Assembly (NCBI RefSeq): GCF_003610535.1
Contig: NZ_RAPN01000001.1
Location: 3,335,320 to 3,399,319 of the forward strand
Source of the DNA: Mangrovibacterium diazotrophicum
Lineage (GTDB): Bacteria > Bacteroidota > Bacteroidia > Bacteroidales > Prolixibacteraceae
Length of the DNA stretch: 64,000 nt
Direction of reading: 5' to 3'
Positions 42,165 through 48,991 of this stretch are shown here, in pieces (positions within the stretch are counted from its first letter, which is position 1; every line of letters begins with the position of its first letter). Under the pieces are notes generated by a model. That model had not been told where the DNA came from. It did not search any database and worked only from the letters and a program-made list of their open reading frames with translations. The position numbers and the translations under genes were made by a program.

Positions 42165-42172
42165 TATCTTTG
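42165..42172 (+). promoter_or_regulatory. Candidate -7 box for the MscS-family gene
   Basis: TATCTTTG matches TAnnTTTG, about 38 bases before the ATG at 42210. Confidence 0.5.
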
Positions 42173-42209
42173 AGTTAAGAAATTTAATCAATCAAATTAA
42201 TTTATAGTT

Positions 42210-43022
42210 ATGGAAATGTTCGATACTTTTTCCCAATTTATAAAAGGGATAGCGCTGACTTATGGTCTCAAGGCAATTGCCGCAGTGATTACTTTAGTTA
42301 TAGGTCTTTGGGTTATTAAGGCAATTGTTCGTGCGCTGGCGAAAATAATGGAGAAAAAGTCTGTAGATCCTTCTCTTCGCGGGTTTATCAACAGTTTGGC
42401 CGGAATCTTATTGAAGGTAATGTTGGTCATCACCGTAATTGGAATGCTGGGTATTCAGATGACCTCCTTTGTGGCGATTCTTGGTGCTGCCGGTTTGGCC
42501 GTTGGTATGGCCTTGTCGGGAACCCTTCAGAATTTTGCCGGTGGGGTGATGATATTGATATTCAAACCCTTTAAGGTTGGAGATTTCATTGAAGCACAGG
42601 GCTACGCAGGTGTTGTGTCTGAGATCCAGATTTTCATTACCGTTTTGAAAACACCGGATAACAAAACAATCATAATTCCAAATGGTGGCCTGTCAACGGG
42701 ATCGCTTATCAACTATTCTACCGAAGAAACCCGTCGTGTTGACTTTTCTTTTGGCATCGCTTACGGAGACAGTTATGACGATGCAAAAGCTTTGTTGTTA
42801 AAATTGATTGCTGCGGATGAGCGAATCATGTCTACTCCGGAACCTTTTATTGTATTGGGGGCACTGGCCGACAGTTCGGTAAATATTACCGTTCGTGTTT
42901 GGGTGAAAGCATCAGATTATTGGGGTGTTTTCTTCGACATGAACGAAAAGGTATATAAAGAGTTTGATAAAAACGGTCTTCACATCCCATTCCCTCAATT
43001 GGATGTTCATTTGGATAAATAA
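42210..43022 (+). CDS. MscS-type small-conductance mechanosensitive channel
   Basis: The 270-residue protein has three membrane helices in the first 110 residues. TM3 carries the glycine/alanine pattern MTSFVAILGAAGLAVGMALSG at residues 83-103, the pore helix. LQNFAGGVMILIFKPFKVGDFIEAQG follows near 105-130, then a beta domain and the C-terminal HIPFPQLDVHL. It is the MscS family type that opens under tension. It is followed by the DUF3078 gene six bases downstream, and both precede the small-RNA array. The MscS paralogue and MscL at 12 kb give two channel classes in the window. Confidence 0.93.
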   Translation: MEMFDTFSQFIKGIALTYGLKAIAAVITLVIGLWVIKAIVRALAKIMEKKSVDPSLRGFINSLAGILLKVMLVITVIGMLGIQMTSFVAILGAAGLAVGMALSGTLQNFAGGVMILIFKPFKVGDFIEAQGYAGVVSEIQIFITVLKTPDNKTIIIPNGGLSTGSLINYSTEETRRVDFSFGIAYGDSYDDAKALLLKLIAADERIMSTPEPFIVLGALADSSVNITVRVWVKASDYWGVFFDMNEKVYKEFDKNGLHIPFPQLDVHLDK

Positions 43023-43028
43023 CAATCT

Positions 43029-43895
43029 ATGAAAAAATTACTGTTAATCTTGTGTCTGTTACCTCTGATAGGTGTAGCACAAGAAGCCGCAGATTCAACT
43101 AAAGTTTGGAAGAGCGGTGGAAATATTTCTCTTAACTTCAGTCAGGTGTCTTTGTCGAACTGGGTTGCCGGAGGTAAGAGTTCTGCGTCTGGAACCTTCT
43201 TGGTCAACTTGTTTGGCAATTACGAAAAAGGAAAAGTAAGCTGGGAGAATAGCCTGGATTTAGGTTACGGTCTTTTAAAAGAATCAGACAGCAAGCTGGT
43301 TAAATCAGATGATAAGATTGACTTCAGCTCCAAATACGGATACAAAGCCTCGGGTCATCTTTATTATTCAGCGTTATTTAATTTTAAATCTCAATTTACC
43401 GACGGGTATAAGTATCCGGATCGCGATAATCCGATTTCTCGTTTTCTGGCGCCTGCTTACCTGACTTTAGCCTTGGGTCTCGATTACAAACCAGATGATC
43501 ATTTTTCATTGTTCTTTTCTCCCTTAACCGGAAAACTTACAGTTGTTGCAGACGATAGCTTGTCGACTGCAGGAGCTTTTGGTGTTGATCCCGGAAGTAA
43601 AACAAGATGGGAGCTCGGTGCCTATGTGAAAACAGCGGTAAAATATGAGGTCTGGAAGAATGTGACTTTCGAGTCAAAATTTGATATTTTCTCGAACTAT
43701 CTGGATCAGCCCCAGAATATGGATGTCAACTGGGATGTTACCATTAATATGAAGGTAAATGACTACTTGTCTGCAAATCTCATCACAAATTTAATCTACG
43801 ACAACGACATCAAAATAGAGGATAGTGATGGTTCGATGGGGCCAAGAGTTCAATTTAAAGAATTATTTGGGGTTGGATTGAACGTAAAATTCTAA
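43029..43895 (+). CDS. DUF3078 outer-membrane protein
   Basis: The 288-residue protein has a signal peptide (MKKLLLILCLLPLIGVAQ). The DUF3078 start is WKSGGNISLNFSQVSLSNWVAGGKSSASG near residues 27-55. A beta-rich pattern of alternating hydrophobic residues ending in aromatic-rich strands (LFGVGLNVKF) is consistent with an outer-membrane beta-barrel. Function is unknown. It is co-transcribed with the MscS-type gene. The 1.56 kb downstream hold the five-unit RNA array. Confidence 0.83.
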   Translation: MKKLLLILCLLPLIGVAQEAADSTKVWKSGGNISLNFSQVSLSNWVAGGKSSASGTFLVNLFGNYEKGKVSWENSLDLGYGLLKESDSKLVKSDDKIDFSSKYGYKASGHLYYSALFNFKSQFTDGYKYPDRDNPISRFLAPAYLTLALGLDYKPDDHFSLFFSPLTGKLTVVADDSLSTAGAFGVDPGSKTRWELGAYVKTAVKYEVWKNVTFESKFDIFSNYLDQPQNMDVNWDVTINMKVNDYLSANLITNLIYDNDIKIEDSDGSMGPRVQFKELFGVGLNVKF

Positions 43896-43940
43896 AATTT
43901 GATCATTAAAATAAGTCATTCGGTTCCTGAAATAGCTTAT

Positions 43941-44016
43941 TTGTACAGTAGAGTTTGCTGTTTGCACAATGGCATTGGCTTTGGCTTGACAGGTTTCGTT
44001 TCGTTACTTAAATTTG
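43941..44016 (+). promoter_or_regulatory. Control region of RNA unit 1: dyad, -33 and -7
   Basis: TTGTAC (43941-43946) and GCACAA (43964-43969) are 17 bases apart. TTG (43986-43988) is the -33 word and TAAATTTG (44009-44016) is the -7 box. Although this is the most diverged promoter of the five, the -7 consensus and the dyad spacing are kept. Confidence 0.7.
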
Positions 44017-44018
44017 AA

Positions 44019-44129
44019 ATGCTTTTAGAATATACCACGTATAGTTAAACCAGTTTTATTTTTCTCTTTCATTCCACTCTTAAGCGCACAAGCATTCCAA
44101 GCCGGTATCCCTTACCGGCTTATTTTTTT
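44019..44129 (+). ncRNA. Small RNA, unit 1
   Basis: The core begins ATGCTTTTAGAATATACC and is followed by a pyrimidine-rich stretch (TTTTTCTCTTTCATTCCA). The 5' hexamer ATGCTT can pair with AAGCAT near 44090. The terminator stem is GCCGGTA/TACCGGC (44101-44107 with 44113-44119, AA/TT extension) followed by a T run. The first ATG opens a nine-codon frame (MLLEYTTYS). Start of transcription is estimated, not measured. Confidence 0.75.
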
Positions 44130-44286
44130 TCCAAAATTTAAGGTTTTCAACACAATCTTTTTCATCTCAAGTGATATTTCTAAAGAAAGTTATGGAGGTG
44201 ATTTTACCTGTTTCCCATTGTTTTCGGGCTATACAACAGGATGCCGAATAGTCAAAAGTGCTATTTTGTGTGCTGAAACCGTTCGT

Positions 44287-44362
44287 TTGAACAGTAGAAT
44301 AAATGATTCGTACAATGAGGGGAAATCGTGTTGACTTGAATGGAGGCGATTACTTAACTTTG
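44287..44362 (+). promoter_or_regulatory. Control region of RNA unit 2: dyad, -33 and -7
   Basis: TTGAAC (44287-44292) and GTACAA (44310-44315), 17 bases apart, then TTG (44331-44333) and TAACTTTG (44355-44362). The dyad ends 39 bases before the -7 box, as in units 1 and 3. Confidence 0.75.
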
Positions 44363-44364
44363 TT

Positions 44365-44475
44365 ATGCTTTTAGAATATACCACGTATAGTTAAACCAGT
44401 TTTATTTTTCTCTTTCATTCCACTCTTAAGCGCACAAGCATTCCAAGCCGGTATCCCTTACCGGCTTATTTTTTT
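44365..44475 (+). ncRNA. Small RNA, unit 2
   Basis: Core identical to unit 1. Terminator stem GCCGGTA/TACCGGC, hairpin 44445-44467 including the AA/TT ends, followed by a long T run. The nine-codon frame is retained. Confidence 0.78.
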
Positions 44476-44638
44476 GTCCAAATTTCAGGCTTTTCAAAAC
44501 AATTATTTTAATGGCAAGTGATATAAAAATTTTCACGAGAGGTTGCCTGACAATTCAATCAATTCCCCTTTGTTTTCGGACGATTCAGCGCTTTTTCCAA
44601 TAGCTGAAACAATCGTTCTACCTGTTCAGATTTGTGGT

Positions 44639-44714
44639 TTGAACAGCGGAATGGATGATTCGTACAATAGGGTGAAATCGTGTTGACTTGAATGGTAGTG
44701 ATTACTTAACTTTG
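44639..44714 (+). promoter_or_regulatory. Control region of RNA unit 3: dyad, -33 and -7
   Basis: TTGAAC (44639-44644) and GTACAA (44662-44667), 17 bases apart, TTG (44683-44685) and TAACTTTG (44707-44714). Confidence 0.75.
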
Positions 44715-44716
44715 AA

Positions 44717-44824
44717 ATGCTTTTAGAATATACCACGTATAGTTAAACCAGTTTTATTTTTCTCTTTCATTCCACTCTTAAGCGCACAAGCATTCCAAGC
44801 CGGTAGTCCTTACCGGCTTTTTTC
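44717..44824 (+). ncRNA. Small RNA, unit 3
   Basis: Same core. Terminator stem GCCGGTA/TACCGGC with a changed loop (GTCCT instead of TCCCT), hairpin 44797-44819. Confidence 0.78.
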
Positions 44825-44982
44825 TTGCCTTTTTCCCAGTTGTTGCTCACGGTTCACTTTCTTTTAGTCTTGCAAAGAGAATTTGAGGAGTTGAACGGAT
44901 TTGCGTAGACAATGCTTCTTTGGCAAGTTTTTATAGGGATTTAATCACTGATAGTTGCTCTCCGAGTTGCGAGAGGTGTTGT

Positions 44983-45059
44983 TTGTACAGCGGATATGGT
45001 AGTTCGTACAATCAGTGGGAAATCGTGTTGACTTGAATGGTAGTGGTTGCTTAACTTTG
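44983..45059 (+). promoter_or_regulatory. Control region of RNA unit 4: dyad, -33 and -7
   Basis: TTGTAC (44983-44988) and GTACAA (45006-45011), 17 bases apart and a perfect inverted repeat; TTG (45028-45030) and TAACTTTG (45052-45059). The dyad is 40 bases before the -7 box. Confidence 0.75.
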
Positions 45060-45061
45060 TT

Positions 45062-45171
45062 ATGCTTTTAGAATATACCACGTATAGTTAAACCAGTTTT
45101 ATTTTTCTCTTTCATTCCACTCTTAAGCGCACAAGCATTCAAGCCGACAGATTCCTGTCGGCTTCTTTTTT
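45062..45171 (+). ncRNA. Small RNA, unit 4
   Basis: Same core with one C missing before the terminator. The stem has changed to GCCGACAG/CTGTCGGC (45143-45150 with 45155-45162). Both strands changed together, so pairing is preserved. Confidence 0.78.
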
Positions 45172-45316
45172 GTCTAAAAAATTCGTTTCAAGGATCTTAG
45201 AAGTTTCGATTTTACTCCATTTTTCGGGAAATAGTGATTTTGAACTTGAACTCATGTCTTGAGATTTATGATTCATGGTTCAAAAGTTAGCCTTCATCCA
45301 ATTAATTAAAGTTTGC

Positions 45317-45348
45317 TTGACTTGAATGGTAGTGGTTGCTTAACTTTG
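45317..45348 (+). promoter_or_regulatory. Promoter of RNA unit 5, lacking the dyad
   Basis: TTG (45317-45319) and TAACTTTG (45341-45348) are present with the conserved sequence TTGACTTGAATGGTAGTGGT in between. The TTGWAC/GYACAA dyad is absent at the expected position, so this copy may be controlled differently. Confidence 0.7.
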
Positions 45349-45350
45349 TT

Positions 45351-45460
45351 ATGCTTTTAGAATATACCACGTATAGTTAAACCAGTTTTATTTTTTCTCT
45401 TTCATTCCACTCTTAAGCGCACAAGCATTCCAAGCCGGCAGATTCCTGCCGGCTTTCTTC
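45351..45460 (+). ncRNA. Small RNA, unit 5
   Basis: Same core with one extra T in the T run. The stem is GCCGGCAG/CTGCCGGC (45434-45441 with 45446-45453), again compensated on both sides. Its 3' end abuts the stop codon of the convergent S4-domain gene. Confidence 0.75.
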
Positions 45461-45665
45461 ATTTTATAAGAATTTGTTGGCCGTCAAAATCAACGATGTC
45501 GCCAGCGCGTATTTTGGCTCTTTTCCGAAATTCGACCTCTCCGTTGAGCTTGACAAATCCATCGTCAACAACAAGTTTCGCCTGCCCTCCGGATTCAACC
45601 AGGTTTAAGAGCTTAAGTAGTTTTATGAGTTCTATATATTCTGAGGTCAATTCAAATTCAATCAT
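45459..45665 (-). CDS. S4-domain RNA-binding protein (YbcJ-like)
   Basis: The 68-residue protein is a stand-alone S4 domain: YIELIKLLKLLNLVESGGQAK near residues 10-30, then VDDGFVKLNGEVEFRKRAKIRAGDIVDFDG near 33-62. It is the form of S4-like RNA-binding proteins such as YbcJ and RlbA. It probably binds structured RNA. It is the last of three minus-strand genes and ends against RNA unit 5. Confidence 0.87.
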   Translation of the reverse strand: MIEFELTSEYIELIKLLKLLNLVESGGQAKLVVDDGFVKLNGEVEFRKRAKIRAGDIVDFDGQQILIK

Positions 45666-45674
45666 GATTTTCCA

Positions 45675-46028
45675 TTAAAGTTTTTCTAATTCTGTCTTTT
45701 GTTTCTTCGTTAGTTTAGAGACAACCAGGTCGTAAGAGTGATCGATCCATTCGTGTATCTGTTCGTCTGAAACGCTTCCGTCAATGCGTATCGTGTTCCA
45801 ATGCACTTTGCTCATATGATAGCCCGGAAGTACGCAGGCGTATTGTTCACGTAACTCTATTGCTTTGTCCGGATCACATTTTAGATTGACACTCAATTCG
45901 CTTTCGAGATCGGTTAGGGCATACATTTTCCCCATTACTTTAAAAACCAAGGTGGTTTCGTCGAAAGGAAAATCTTCGGTTGTTCCTTTTCTCGACAAGC
46001 AGTATTCGCGGAGCTCTTCGATGTTCAT
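45675..46028 (-). CDS. MmcQ/YjbR family DNA-binding-fold protein
   Basis: The 117-residue protein resembles MmcQ/YjbR proteins. MNIEELREYCLSRKG starts it, FPFDETTLVFKVMGKMYAL is near residues 20-38 and NLKCDPDKAIELREQY near 48-63. GYHMSKVHWNTIRID is near 69-83. The fold is cyaY-like with a two-layer alpha/beta structure. A DNA-binding role is named for the family but not demonstrated for this protein. It lies nine bases upstream of the S4-domain gene in the same transcript. Confidence 0.85.
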   Translation of the reverse strand: MNIEELREYCLSRKGTTEDFPFDETTLVFKVMGKMYALTDLESELSVNLKCDPDKAIELREQYACVLPGYHMSKVHWNTIRIDGSVSDEQIHEWIDHSYDLVVSKLTKKQKTELEKL

Positions 46029-46049
46029 GGTGCAAAATTAGGGTTTATT

Positions 46050-46412
46050 TCAGGCCGTCGGATAAAATGCATCTTTGAAGTGTTCCAATTCGTATTTTTC
46101 ACCCAAGAAAATGATTGTGATTACATCGAATCGGGTATCTGATCGGCTATTGGTTTTGAAGATGTACGCCTCTGTGGCTTCTACAAGAAAACGGATTTTG
46201 CGAGGACCAATTGCTTCGCTGGGATGCTCGAAAGCTGTACCCGTTCTTGCTTTGACTTCAACAATGACCAGTTCATCTCCATCCCGGGCAATAATATCAA
46301 TTTCATAATGGTGAAACCTCCAATTGGTCTCCAATATTTGATAACCCAACTTCTTTAAATATTGCACAGCGATCTCTTCGCCTTTGTCGCCTATCTCTTT
46401 CTGTTTCGGCAT
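46050..46412 (-). CDS. yraN: YraN/UPF0102 family endonuclease-fold protein
   Basis: The 120-residue protein has the UPF0102 pattern. GEEIAVQYLKKLGYQILETNWRF lies near residues 11-33. The nuclease-like motif HYEIDIIARDGDELVIVEVKART is near 35-57 with the D/E-x-K catalytic arrangement (D-x-n-E-V-K), and FDVITIIFLGE is near 98-108. It resembles Holliday-junction-resolvase-like nucleases. The function is not established. It heads the small three-gene transcript. Confidence 0.88.
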   Translation of the reverse strand: MPKQKEIGDKGEEIAVQYLKKLGYQILETNWRFHHYEIDIIARDGDELVIVEVKARTGTAFEHPSEAIGPRKIRFLVEATEAYIFKTNSRSDTRFDVITIIFLGEKYELEHFKDAFYPTA

Positions 46413-46532
46413 TTTTCCTTTTTATTTTGAAAGTTATAGCATTTTAATAAACAATCAAATGTTGTAAATTTAATAGTGAACTTTCGGAGTTCTGAATTGT
46501 CTGTTAATAAACATTTGCTCTAAAAAACCGCT

Positions 46533-47768
46533 ATGATAAAACGACTAACCTTTATTCTGCTGCTAATACCTGTTTGTTCATTTGCACAAGAAAAACTCTT
46601 GACACTTCAGGCCTCAGTCGATTCCGCATTTGCCAATAATGCCGTGTTGAATGAAGCCAATGCCATCATGGAGCAAAAACGCAATGAATGGCGTACGATG
46701 ACGGGAATAGAGGCGCCCGAAATCAGCTATTTTGAAGAAGGTCGTAACAGTTCGGCAACCAAACCCTTTGAAGAGCGCAGGTGGACCGTTTCTCAAACCA
46801 TCGATTTCCCTTTAACAACAGTCTATCGGTTAAAGGCGATTGGTGATGAAGCAAAAGCTCTGGAATACCAAATCCAGGCTCAGCGAAACAATATTCGCGC
46901 AGAAGTAAAATCGCGTTATATCGATATTCTGTACGCTTCGCGGTTGCAGGATTTGGCTGAAAAGCAAAAGCAACTGGCTGACGAACTCTATAAAGCGGTT
47001 TATACCAAGTTTGAAACCGGGATGGGAAACGGAATTGACCTGACAAAAGCTGAGCTGCAGGTTGCCGAGGCGGAGAATTTTCAGAGTGAGGCAGAACGAA
47101 TGCTGCACATGGGGAGATACAGCCTGTTTCGGTTGATGGGGATGGAGATTGCAGATATCAGCTACAGCATTCAGTTTGTCGATACATTGAGTAGCCGCGA
47201 AGTGGTTGTTAGTCAGATTACCGCTTTGTCGGTATTGCATGAACAACCGGAATACCTGGCGGCAATGGCGGCCTACGAAGCCAGTCAAAATAAAATCCGT
47301 GAGGCTAGGAGTAACATTCTGCCTGATATTCGATTCAACTTGTACAAACAGAATTACGGAGATGGTTTTAAGTACAATGGCTTTGAGGTCGGTTTGAGTA
47401 TTCCGATTTGGCTACCGTTTGAGCAAAGCGGAAAGATTAGGATGGCCAAGGCGTACCAGGATGAGATTGAATGGCAGCAGAAAGGCATTGAGCAGGAAAT
47501 GAAGGAGCGGATCGAACACGCCTGGCACAGCTACAGCTCCAGTAAGCAGATTATCGATCGCTATAACCAAACGATGAGCGCCAAATCAGCCCGTTTGCAG
47601 CAGTTGAGTATTGATGCTTACCGTTTGGGTGAGATTGACCTGATGAACCTGATTTTAGCCCAGCAAACTTATTTGGATAACCAGCGACGTTACCTTGATG
47701 CCCTTCACGATTTCTATTTGCAGCTTACCCAGCTGGAGAAATATTTAAACCTTGAATTAGTTTATTAA
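46533..47768 (+). CDS. TolC-family outer-membrane efflux protein (CusC/CzcC type)
   Basis: The 411-residue protein has a signal peptide (MIKRLTFILLLIPVCSFAQ). It has the duplicated coiled-coil/beta pattern of the outer-membrane efflux family (OEP), for example QKQLADELYKAVYTKFETGMG near residue 150 and RLQQLSIDAYRLGEIDLMNLILAQQTYLDNQRRYLDALHDFY near 350-390. It forms the exit duct for a tripartite efflux pump. It is the first gene of an operon with an adaptor and an RND pump of the heavy-metal type. Confidence 0.9.
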   Translation: MIKRLTFILLLIPVCSFAQEKLLTLQASVDSAFANNAVLNEANAIMEQKRNEWRTMTGIEAPEISYFEEGRNSSATKPFEERRWTVSQTIDFPLTTVYRLKAIGDEAKALEYQIQAQRNNIRAEVKSRYIDILYASRLQDLAEKQKQLADELYKAVYTKFETGMGNGIDLTKAELQVAEAENFQSEAERMLHMGRYSLFRLMGMEIADISYSIQFVDTLSSREVVVSQITALSVLHEQPEYLAAMAAYEASQNKIREARSNILPDIRFNLYKQNYGDGFKYNGFEVGLSIPIWLPFEQSGKIRMAKAYQDEIEWQQKGIEQEMKERIEHAWHSYSSSKQIIDRYNQTMSAKSARLQQLSIDAYRLGEIDLMNLILAQQTYLDNQRRYLDALHDFYLQLTQLEKYLNLELVY

Positions 47769-47773
47769 TCACA

Positions 47774-48976
47774 ATGCATATGATTTACAGTAAATTAACC
47801 AGCCTCAGCGCTTGTTTTTTGTTCGCTATCGCTCTCTCCTGTTCGTCGGGTGAGAAGTCTCCGCAAGCGACTGTTGATGTTCGCGAAACACCCCCGTCTG
47901 TCTCCGGAACAGAAACAGGAAAACTTTTAATTCGCTTAAGTGATAAAGAGAAAAAAGAGTTGACCATCGAAACGCAGCGGGTTTCGACCGACATCAAAAA
48001 CTACAGTTTGATGGCCTCGGGGGTTGTTTTTCCGGCAACCAATCATGTTAGTGTAATCAGTACGCCTGTTGACGGTCGGGTAAGTGCCATCATGGTCCGC
48101 GATGGACAACTGGTGAAAAAAGGGCAGGAGTTGTTCAAGCTTGAAAGCCTTGTGTTTGGAAATTTGGTTGCCGAATACCTTCAGGCTGCAGCAGAGGAAA
48201 AGTTTCAGACAACCCGTTTGGAGCGGGTGAAGCAATTGGTGGATCAAACCATCAGCTCAAAGTCGGAATTGGATCGCGCACAGTCTGATTATGAACGGGC
48301 GAGAACTGCCTCGATCGCTTCTGTTGCAAAGCTGAAAGCCATCGGTTTTCCGGATCACGAGGTTGAGGCACTGAAAAATGCCGATCAAATTGATCCTAGC
48401 TTGAAGATCCATGCGCCGATAGCTGGCAGTTTTGACCAGTTGCAGGTGGAGTTGGGGCAGTCGGTGAATGCGCTCGACAAGTTGGGGCGAATTATCGATC
48501 TCCAAAAAGTGTTGGTCAGAGGATATTTGAGTCCCGAGGATGCCCGCTTTGTGCAAACCGGTGATACCGTTCGGATTTCGCGTCGTGATGATGACAGCAA
48601 AAAGATATTAGCCTACATTTCCTCTGTGAATCCCGGCTTGGACGAGGATAACCGATCGGTTGTCGTCAATGTGGAGGTGGCGCCGGAAAACGAGTGGCCG
48701 AAGCCGGGCGAAAATGTTCGATTGGCGATCAGTGCCATTTCGAGCGGAGAAGTGTTCGCTGTCCCGTTAAAAGCGGTGACGTATGACGGTAACCAGGCTG
48801 TGGTTTTTGTGAAAAAAGACGATGGTGTTTTTGAAAAACGTTTTGTCGATGTTGCCGAAATCCGCGATCAGTTTGCCATTGTGAAAAGTGGCATGCAGGA
48901 AAATGAAGAGGTGGCCGTTTCGCAAATATTCAGTCTGAAAGCTCTTTCCCGTTACGAGTTGATTTCCGAAGAATAA
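47774..48976 (+). CDS. Periplasmic adaptor (membrane fusion) lipoprotein, CusB/CzcB type
   Basis: The 400-residue lipoprotein has the lipobox FAIALSC (Cys23), then the HlyD fold. The lipoyl halves are VSVISTPVDGRVSAIMVRDGQLVKKGQELF near residues 92-121 and IDPSLKIHAPIAGSFDQLQVELGQSVN near 205-231. A coiled-coil hairpin is between them, and beta-barrel domains follow. There is no Met-rich metal-binding N-terminal extension as in E. coli CusB. It links the inner-membrane RND pump to the TolC-type duct. It starts six bases after the previous stop; an alternative ATG lies at 47780. Confidence 0.9.
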   Translation: MHMIYSKLTSLSACFLFAIALSCSSGEKSPQATVDVRETPPSVSGTETGKLLIRLSDKEKKELTIETQRVSTDIKNYSLMASGVVFPATNHVSVISTPVDGRVSAIMVRDGQLVKKGQELFKLESLVFGNLVAEYLQAAAEEKFQTTRLERVKQLVDQTISSKSELDRAQSDYERARTASIASVAKLKAIGFPDHEVEALKNADQIDPSLKIHAPIAGSFDQLQVELGQSVNALDKLGRIIDLQKVLVRGYLSPEDARFVQTGDTVRISRRDDDSKKILAYISSVNPGLDEDNRSVVVNVEVAPENEWPKPGENVRLAISAISSGEVFAVPLKAVTYDGNQAVVFVKKDDGVFEKRFVDVAEIRDQFAIVKSGMQENEEVAVSQIFSLKALSRYELISEE

Positions 48977-48991
48977 CCCAAAATCATCAAG

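Larger units (their letters stand above)
43896..45458. repeat. Tandem array of five small-RNA units
   Basis: No gene lies in this 1.56 kb. Five units at intervals of 346, 352, 345 and 289 bases share an approximately 80-base core identical in all copies except for a T-run length change and one C. Each core has a TAnnTTTG box before it and a terminator after it. The spacers between units have diverged much more, except for the promoter and upstream dyad, which argues that the RNA and its control are under selection. Individual units are listed separately. Confidence 0.85.

Noticed and set aside
43896-45460. CRISPR array or insertion sequence for the repeated region
   Set aside because: Units are about 110 bases with 180-240-base spacers and contain promoters and terminators. 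There are no 25-40-base direct repeats with uniform spacers, no cas genes, and no transposase.
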